From: Alphaproteobacteria bacterium
Lineage (GTDB): Bacteria; Pseudomonadota; Alphaproteobacteria; Elsterales; Elsteraceae
Direction: 5' to 3'
Assembly: GCA_013297545.1 (NCBI GenBank)
Contig: JAAFHH010000220.1
Span: 1-5,737 of the forward strand
Length of the DNA: 5,737 nt
Part shown: positions 1 through 4,374 of the stretch, in pieces
How positions within the stretch are numbered: the stretch's first letter is position 1
How the letters are laid out: every line of letters begins with the position of its first letter
The notes under the pieces: model-generated
Database searches by the model: none
What the model saw: only the letters and a program-made list of their open reading frames with translations
What the model was told of the DNA's origin: nothing
Position numbers and translations under genes: made by a program

Positions 1-62
1 GGCGCGCTACTCCTATGGTGTTCGCCCTTTTGGCCCACCTCATCGCGTAGAGACCAACTGCA
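1..62. promoter_or_regulatory. Leader upstream of dapA (truncated by window edge)
   Basis: This short stretch precedes dapA and should hold its leader and part of its promoter. A TATGGT hexamer at 14-19 could be a -10 box, but any -35 box would lie off the window, so this cannot be tested. The dapA start has only a weak purine-rich stretch (AGAGA, 49-53) before it. On the minus strand an AGGAG stands at 14-10, which could be the Shine-Dalgarno of a divergent gene starting just beyond the edge. On the plus strand one frame ends in TAG at 48-50, so the 3' end of an upstream gene is equally possible. No riboswitch-like fold is visible. Confidence 0.25.
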
Positions 63-953
63 ATGTCGACGCCCATGCCTCGCTTCCACGGCTCCCTCGT
101 CGCCCTCATCACCCCGTTCGCGGGTGACACTGTGGACGAAGCCGCGTTCGAGAAACTGGTGGACTGGCAGGTGCGCGAAGGCACGCATGGCCTGGTGCCG
201 GTCGGCACGACGGGCGAGTCGCCAACAGTCTCGCCGGAAGAACACAATCGCATTATCGAGATGTGCGTGACGGTGACGGCGGGCCGGGTGCCGGTGATCG
301 CTGGTGCCGGATCGAACTCCACCGCCGAGGCGATCGCCTATTCGCGCCACGCGGAAGCAGTTGGGGCGGACGCCCTGCTGCACGTGGCGCCGTACTACAA
401 CCGGCCGACGCAGGAAGGGCTCTACCAGCACTTCAAGGCGATCCACGACAGCTGCGGCCTGCCGATCTTCCTCTACAACGTCCCGGGCCGGACGATCGCG
501 GACATCAGCGTTGAGACCATGGCGCGCTTGGCGGAACTGCCGCGCATCATCGGCGTCAAGGATGCGGCCGGCGACCTCACCCGTCCGGTGCGCCTGCGCC
601 GGGCCGCGGGTGCCGACTTCATCCAGCTCTCTGGCGATGATGCTGTCGTGCTGCCGTTCCTGGTGCACGGCGCGGTGGGCTGCATCTCAGTCACCGCCAA
701 TGTGGCGCCAAAGCTGCTCTCGCAGTTGCATGAGGCCTGGGTCGCGGGTGACCTCAAGACCGCGCAGGCGATCAACGACCGGTTGGCGCCGGTGCACGAA
801 GCCCTGTTCTCGGAGACCAGCCCGGCGCCGGTGAAGTATGCGGCCTCGCTGCTCGGTCACGGCGGACTTGGCGTGCGCCTGCCGCTGGTTGAGGCGAGCG
901 CAGAGGCGCAAGCCCGCGTGCAGGCGGCGATGCGAGGGGCGGGCCTCCTCTAA
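63..953 (+). CDS. dapA: 4-hydroxy-tetrahydrodipicolinate synthase
   Basis: This cytoplasmic class I aldolase condenses pyruvate with L-aspartate semialdehyde, the first committed step towards diaminopimelate and lysine. The 296-aa protein has the family's normal length (about 290-300) and is a single TIM-barrel NAL/DHDPS domain. Visible signatures are the GTTGES loop (48-53, with T49 and T50 matching the E. coli Thr44/45 relay), PYYNRP (110-115), the catalytic tyrosine in YNVPGRT (Y138, with substrate-binding R143), and the Schiff-base lysine K166 in IGVKDAAGD. All catalytic residues are present, so it should be active. The ATG at 63 is chosen; the ATG at 75 (protein starting MPRFHG) is an alternative, and neither has a strong Shine-Dalgarno. 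It is followed after one base by smpB, so the two are probably co-transcribed. The identification is secure; only the exact start is open. Confidence 0.97.
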   Translation: MSTPMPRFHGSLVALITPFAGDTVDEAAFEKLVDWQVREGTHGLVPVGTTGESPTVSPEEHNRIIEMCVTVTAGRVPVIAGAGSNSTAEAIAYSRHAEAVGADALLHVAPYYNRPTQEGLYQHFKAIHDSCGLPIFLYNVPGRTIADISVETMARLAELPRIIGVKDAAGDLTRPVRLRRAAGADFIQLSGDDAVVLPFLVHGAVGCISVTANVAPKLLSQLHEAWVAGDLKTAQAINDRLAPVHEALFSETSPAPVKYAASLLGHGGLGVRLPLVEASAEAQARVQAAMRGAGLL

Positions 954-954
954 C

Positions 955-1419
955 ATGCGCGACGGTGACAAGTACGCAGCGCTCAACCGCCGCGCCCGCT
1001 ACGACTATTCCATCATCGATACGGTGGAAGCCGGCATCATGCTGGTTGGCAGCGAGGTGAAAAGCCTGCGCAAGGGCTCAGCCTCGATCGTCGAGAGCTA
1101 TGCCGGCGAGATGCAGGGCGAACTCTACCTGTTCAACGCCCACATCCCGGTCTACACCGCCGCCAACCGCTTCAACCACGAAGAACGCCGACCGCGCAAA
1201 CTGCTGGTGCGCTCCCGCCAACGCGTGAAGCTGCTGGGCCAGATCAAGCGCGATGGCGTGACGTTGATCCCGCTCTCGGTCTACTTCAACGACCGCGGCA
1301 TCGCGAAGGTTGAGATTGGCCTCGCCAAAGGCAAGAAGAAGGCCGACAAGCGCGAGACCGAGAAAGAACGCGACTGGCAGCGCGACAAAGCCCGGGTGAT
1401 GCGGCGGGATAGCGAGTAG
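955..1419 (+). CDS. smpB: SsrA-binding protein SmpB
   Basis: SmpB binds tmRNA and places it in the A site of stalled ribosomes during trans-translation, leading to tagging and degradation of the incomplete peptide. The 154-aa protein has the usual length. It shows the oligonucleotide-binding barrel signatures NRRARYDY (11-18), EAGIMLVGSEVKSLR (25-39), the NRFNHEERRPRKLL block (71-84) and YFNDRG (110-115). These are followed by the basic KGKKKADKRE stretch and the C-terminal helix DKRETEKERDWQR (131-143), which in this family sits in the mRNA channel. The ATG at 955 lies one base after the dapA stop. A longer in-frame opening from 838 runs inside dapA in another frame and is not supported. The nearest purine-rich stretch (GAGGGG, 934-939) is 15 bases away, so initiation probably relies on coupling to dapA translation. 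No ssrA gene lies in the window. Confidence 0.97.
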   Translation: MRDGDKYAALNRRARYDYSIIDTVEAGIMLVGSEVKSLRKGSASIVESYAGEMQGELYLFNAHIPVYTAANRFNHEERRPRKLLVRSRQRVKLLGQIKRDGVTLIPLSVYFNDRGIAKVEIGLAKGKKKADKRETEKERDWQRDKARVMRRDSE

Positions 1420-1474
1420 GCAATCGCTTCAGCCGCCGCACGACGTTCAAGCAGTGTGTTCGTTGATCGCAGCC

Positions 1475-1500
1475 CCCTCCCCAGTCGGTACTGGGGAGGG
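1475..1500. terminator. Perfect 11-bp hairpin between convergent genes; U-less terminator or palindromic repeat
   Basis: Arms CCCTCCCCAGT (1475-1485) and ACTGGGGAGGG (1490-1500) are exactly complementary around a CGGT loop, giving a very stable GC-rich stem on either strand. It lies 55 bases after the smpB stop and 37 bases after the stop of the minus-strand gene ending at 1538, as expected for a shared bidirectional terminator. Neither side has a T-run, so it is not a canonical Rho-independent terminator. It may instead be a copy of a dispersed CCCTCCCC/GGGGAGGG palindrome of the kind I recall in alphaproteobacterial intergenic regions. It could act as a 3'-end stabiliser in either case. Confidence 0.5.
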
Positions 1501-1537
1501 CAGGCCAAGCAGGGGTGATGTGAGAGCGGCGCGTGTC

Positions 1538-1786
1538 TTAGCTGCGGCGCAGGCTGCGCGGCACCAGCACGGCGGGGATGGTCGTCGCGGCCGTCCAGCC
1601 GACGATCACCGAGACCGCGATCCAGGTCGGCACGGGCTCCCCGCTGAAGCCTTTGGTCAGCCACGCAAGCGTGGCTGCCAGGATCACCGAGGTCACAATC
1701 GCCATGCCACCCAACACGCGCGCGGCGAACACGGCGTTCGCCTCGCTGCGGCGAGGCATATCGACATTGTTTGCGACCATGGTCAC
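1538..1786 (-). CDS. Small membrane protein, function unknown (two predicted membrane segments)
   Basis: I do not recognise this 82-aa protein. It has a short polar head with a PRR basic cluster (11-13), a hydrophobic segment at about 24-43, a short linker KGFSGEPVP (45-53), a second hydrophobic segment at about 54-75, and a basic tail RSLRRS. Basic residues at both ends suggest a hairpin with both termini in the cytoplasm. The start is taken as GTG at 1786-1784, which overlaps the upstream gene's TGA in a GTGA tetranucleotide and has GGAG at 1796-1793 with a 6-base spacer. The ATG two codons later (1780-1778) is possible but badly spaced from that GGAG. It is the second gene of a two-gene unit and probably depends on translation of the first. 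The stop is TAA at 1540-1538. Confidence 0.7.
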   Translation of the reverse strand: MTMVANNVDMPRRSEANAVFAARVLGGMAIVTSVILAATLAWLTKGFSGEPVPTWIAVSVIVGWTAATTIPAVLVPRSLRRS

Positions 1787-2151
1787 GAGCGGCTCCAGAA
1801 CCGGCTGACCGGTTGTGCGGCTTCACCGGCAACGGTACCGGCGACCACGGCGGCCACGACACCGAACACGATCGCACCAATCATCCAGCCGGCACCGCCA
1901 GCGATGCTCATGCCGAGTGCGAGAATGCCAACCAGCACGCCGATGATGCCAGCGATCAAGGTCGCGGTTACCACCGGCACCACCGGGCCCGGGATGCCAA
2001 CCACGCCGCGCGCGGCCGGGACACCAAAGCCAACCGGATCGGCGGCCTGGCCAAGCTGCGGCGACACCAACGGTGTGGCCGAGCGGAGATCCGCCGCTGC
2101 TGGGCGGGTTGTCTGCGTAAGGTCGACCGTCTTTTCCGCAACCGAGGCCAT
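1783..2151 (-). CDS. Small glycine-rich membrane protein, function unknown
   Basis: I do not recognise this 122-aa protein. Residues 1-57 are a polar, Ala/Pro/Thr-rich region without a signal peptide. Two hydrophobic segments follow, at about 58-82 and 88-108, separated by a tight glycine turn (AGGAG, 84-88). The membrane part carries closely spaced glycines (G71/G75, G88/G92, G105/G109) resembling GxxxG helix-packing motifs, which would fit oligomerisation. A short tail ends in RFWSRS. The ATG at 2151-2149 is preferred over the upstream in-frame start at 2181 because AGGAG (2162-2158) stands six bases before it. It is the first gene of the unit and overlaps the next by four bases. Transcription must begin in the divergent region to its right. 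A role in envelope physiology is only a guess from the topology. Confidence 0.72.
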   Translation of the reverse strand: MASVAEKTVDLTQTTRPAAADLRSATPLVSPQLGQAADPVGFGVPAARGVVGIPGPVVPVVTATLIAGIIGVLVGILALGMSIAGGAGWMIGAIVFGVVAAVVAGTVAGEAAQPVSRFWSRS

Positions 2152-2157
2152 CACTAT

Positions 2158-2162
2158 CTCCT
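2158..2162 (-). promoter_or_regulatory. Shine-Dalgarno of the 122-aa membrane protein gene
   Basis: Read on the minus strand this is AGGAG, six bases before the ATG at 2151-2149. It decides the start of that gene: the longer reading frame opening at 2181 would place this site inside the coding sequence and leave its own start without a comparable site. Confidence 0.65.
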
Positions 2163-2345
2163 GGCGTAACGACGCGGACACCCCTGCAAATCATGACGTT
2201 TGGTGTCATTTGGTGCAGGTTGAGCCCGTCAGATACCGGATAGATGGTCAGGAATGCTGGCTATTCAATGCCAAAAAATATGCGGATTTATGTATTACTG
2301 ATTTGGCGTAGGGTTATCAGCTGGTCTAGCGTTCCCACAGTGGCT
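2163..2345. promoter_or_regulatory. Divergent intergenic region with dyad, direct repeat and AT-rich tract
   Basis: This lies between the divergent starts at 2151 (-) and 2364 (+) and must contain promoters for both. A dyad ATGAC-N7-GTCAT occupies 2193-2209. Overlapping it, TTTGGTG occurs twice, at 2199-2205 and 2209-2215, exactly 10 bases (about one helical turn) apart. Positions about 2260-2320 are markedly AT-rich compared with the rest of the window. A weak plus-strand promoter candidate is TTGGCG (2303-2308), a 16-base spacer, and TCTAGC (2325-2330), which would leave a leader of roughly 27 bases. No convincing minus-strand -35/-10 pair is seen. No tRNA or other RNA gene is apparent. Confidence 0.35.
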
Positions 2346-2351
2346 GCGAGG

Positions 2352-2355
2352 GGAG
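2352..2355 (+). promoter_or_regulatory. Shine-Dalgarno of the 154-aa anchored protein gene
   Basis: GGAG within the purine-rich run GAGGGGAGA (2348-2356) stands eight bases before the ATG at 2364. It favours that start over the in-frame ATG at 2244, which would put the AT-rich promoter-like tract inside the coding sequence. Confidence 0.55.
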
Positions 2356-2363
2356 ACGGGGCC

Positions 2364-2828
2364 ATGCCGTTGTGGATGCTGTGGGGGCTGGGGGTCGTCG
2401 CGCTGTTTGCCGCACCGACCGGGTTGGCACTGGTTGCGTACAAGCGCTTAGAAGAGCAGCGCAAGCCGCATGAACGGCTGGCGCGCTGGTTTGATATGGG
2501 CATGAGCCGGCCGGTGGCGGGCACCCAGCGCTATGTCCACGCGCTGGTGCTGAGCCACGGTACAGTGGTTGAGGCCGCGCGCACCCTAACCGCATTGCGC
2601 CCGGCGGGCCCCGGACGCTTTGATCCGGTGGCGCAGGTCGCCTGCAATCAAGCCGACACGCTGGTGCAGATGCTGAAAGCCCAGTTCGCGGACCACGCCG
2701 TCGCCGATGACCTCTACCAAGTGAGCGCCGAAGACTTGCTGCGCGCGACCGAACACGCCCGCTTTATGGTGCCGGGCATCGAGGTGCGCGTCGTCGAACG
2801 GGTGAGTGAAATCGGGCTGCCGGGTTAG
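2364..2828 (+). CDS. Hypothetical protein with one N-terminal membrane anchor
   Basis: I do not recognise this 154-aa protein. A single hydrophobic segment at about 3-25 is followed by a charged stretch KRLEEQRKPHERLARW (27-42). By the positive-inside rule this suggests an N-terminal signal anchor with the rest in the cytoplasm. The remaining ~110 residues look mainly helical and soluble, with no motif I can assign, no cysteine cluster and no nucleotide-binding loop. The ATG at 2364 is chosen because it follows GGAG at 2352-2355 and starts directly at the anchor. The open frame extends upstream to 2244, but that part is AT-rich and reads unlike coding sequence. The gene stands alone on its strand. 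Its TAG (2826-2828) is one base from the stop of the convergent ThDP enzyme gene, so no separate terminator fits between them. Coding is supported by the clean GC-rich frame. Confidence 0.65.
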   Translation: MPLWMLWGLGVVALFAAPTGLALVAYKRLEEQRKPHERLARWFDMGMSRPVAGTQRYVHALVLSHGTVVEAARTLTALRPAGPGRFDPVAQVACNQADTLVQMLKAQFADHAVADDLYQVSAEDLLRATEHARFMVPGIEVRVVERVSEIGLPG

Positions 2829-2829
2829 G

Positions 2830-4374
2830 CTACAGCATCGCTTCAATGAGATACGGCGCCCGGCTGGCGTAGCCACGAATGAGGGCGGCCGTCAGCGCTT
2901 CGGCCGTTGCCACCCGCTCGCCCGGCACGCCGAAGCCGCGGGCGAGGTCAGTCCACTGGATTTCCGGCCGGTCGAGCTGGAACAGATCGGCAAACACTCG
3001 GCCGGGGTTCTCGACCCCGACATTGGTCATCTCGCCCTGCAGGATCTTGTAGGCGCGGTTGTTGAAGATGATCACCACGACGGGCGTGCCCTCGCGTGCC
3101 ATGGTCCACAACGTCTGTAGGCAATAAAGGCCAGAGCCGTCGGCTTGCAGGCACAGCACCGGCCGGTCCGGAGCGGCAATGCTGGCGCCGAGCGCCATCG
3201 GCAGACCGCAGCCGATCGCCCCGCCGGTGATCTGGATCCAGTCATGCGCCGGCGCCTGCGCCGTCGTCAGCGCCATGGCGCGCGACGAGGTGAGCCCCTC
3301 GTCGACGACGATCGCGTGGTCCGGCAAGGTGGCGGCGACTGCTTGGGCGGCCGTGTCCGGGGTCAGCGCGCCCGTTGGCGGCGGTGTGGGCGCGTGGGCG
3401 AGCACCGGAGCCGCGGTTTGGTCAGCCCCGACGGCACTCGCGAGGGCGACGAGCGTGCCGATCAGATCGTGTTCGACCCCCGCCACCTCGACATCGATGA
3501 CATCCGGGCGCAGCAAGCCGCTCGGCTTGTTCGGGTAGGCGAAGAACGCGACCGGCGAGGCGGCACCGACGCGCAGCACCACGTCGTAGCGCGCCATCCG
3601 GGCCGTTGCCATGTCGACCGGGTAGGGTACGCGCTCAAGCCCAACACGACCGGCGCCGCGCTGGATCCGGCGCACGCTGGTCGGTGCCATCAGATCAGCG
3701 CCGGTGCGCGCGGTGATGCGCCCGGCGAGGTCGAGGCCGTCGGCCATCAAGGCCCGGTCCGCGATCAGCAGGCAGACCCGCTTGCCACTGCGCAGCAAGG
3801 CCGCGGCCTGCTCGATCCGCTCTGCTGCCGGCATCGGTGCGGCTGGGATCACGCGCGGTTCGGCTGCACCCTCGGCCAAACCCCAGGCGGTATCGGCTGG
3901 CAGGATCAGAGTTGCGACGTTACCGGGCGTGGTGCGTGCTTGGCGGATCGCCTCGGCGGCATCACCGGCAACCGCCGCGGCCGTGGTCGAGGTGTGCACC
4001 CAGTGCGACATCGGTGCTGCAATGGCGGGTGTATCCGCCGTCAACGGCGCGTTGAATGCCACGTGGTAGGTTGCGTGGTCGCCCACGATGTTGACCACCG
4101 GGGTGCGGGCTTTGCGGGCGTTGTGCAGGTTGGCGAGGCCATTGGCGAGGCCAGGCCCGCAATGCAGCAGCGTCGCCGCCGGGCTTTCCTTCATGCGGCC
4201 ATAGCCGTCGGCCGCACCGGTGACCACGGTTTCGTGCAGGCCAAGCACTGAGCGCATGGCCGGAAACCGGTCCAGGGCTGCCACGAAGTGCATTTCCGAC
4301 GTGCCGGGGTTGGCAAAACAGGTATCGACACCACCGGCCAGCAGGGTCCGCACCAGGCTTTCAGCACCGTTCAT
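2830..4374 (-). CDS. ThDP-dependent enzyme, acetolactate synthase large subunit-like / benzoylformate decarboxylase-like
   Basis: This 514-aa protein has the three-domain layout of the ThDP 2-oxoacid decarboxylase/synthase superfamily. The N-terminal pyrimidine-binding domain (about 1-165) has NPGTSE (22-27) and the cofactor-activating glutamate E48 in GLHETVVTGAADGYGRM. A central domain (about 185-315) follows. The C-terminal diphosphate-binding domain (about 335-514) has GGAIGCGLPMALGAS (384-398) and the metal/ThDP motif from ADGS (411-414) to NN (438-439). It is shorter than true IlvB/IlvI (about 550-590) and no regulatory small subunit lies nearby, so biosynthetic acetolactate synthase is unlikely despite that common label. 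H71 matches benzoylformate decarboxylase His70, but the second catalytic histidine is not evident around 274-283. A decarboxylase or carboligase acting on an unknown 2-oxo acid is the safest reading. Its ATG overlaps the kinase stop in ATGA, with GGGGAG (4386-4381) six bases upstream. Confidence 0.88.
   Translation of the reverse strand: MNGAESLVRTLLAGGVDTCFANPGTSEMHFVAALDRFPAMRSVLGLHETVVTGAADGYGRMKESPAATLLHCGPGLANGLANLHNARKARTPVVNIVGDHATYHVAFNAPLTADTPAIAAPMSHWVHTSTTAAAVAGDAAEAIRQARTTPGNVATLILPADTAWGLAEGAAEPRVIPAAPMPAAERIEQAAALLRSGKRVCLLIADRALMADGLDLAGRITARTGADLMAPTSVRRIQRGAGRVGLERVPYPVDMATARMARYDVVLRVGAASPVAFFAYPNKPSGLLRPDVIDVEVAGVEHDLIGTLVALASAVGADQTAAPVLAHAPTPPPTGALTPDTAAQAVAATLPDHAIVVDEGLTSSRAMALTTAQAPAHDWIQITGGAIGCGLPMALGASIAAPDRPVLCLQADGSGLYCLQTLWTMAREGTPVVVIIFNNRAYKILQGEMTNVGVENPGRVFADLFQLDRPEIQWTDLARGFGVPGERVATAEALTAALIRGYASRAPYLIEAML

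Noticed and set aside
1281..1880. 199-aa minus-strand frame spanning the smpB end and the small membrane genes
   Set aside because: It crosses the hairpin and overlaps better-supported genes in other frames. Its sequence has no domain-like pattern.
1454..2311. 285-aa plus-strand open frame opposite the two small membrane genes
   Set aside because: Its composition (His, Arg, Ala, Thr-rich with no domain pattern) is that of an antisense shadow. The minus-strand frames have good Shine-Dalgarno sites and coherent membrane segments.
2163..2345. tRNA, small RNA or riboswitch in the divergent region
   Set aside because: No cloverleaf, long stem or terminator-like hairpin is visible; only short dyads and repeats are present.
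2244..2363. N-terminal extension of the 154-aa anchored protein
   Set aside because: This stretch is AT-rich and promoter-like, and the ATG at 2364 has its own Shine-Dalgarno directly before the membrane anchor.
3145..4251. 368-aa plus-strand open frame inside the ThDP enzyme gene
   Set aside because: It is Arg/Gly-rich, lacks motifs, and lies antisense to an enzyme with full family signatures.
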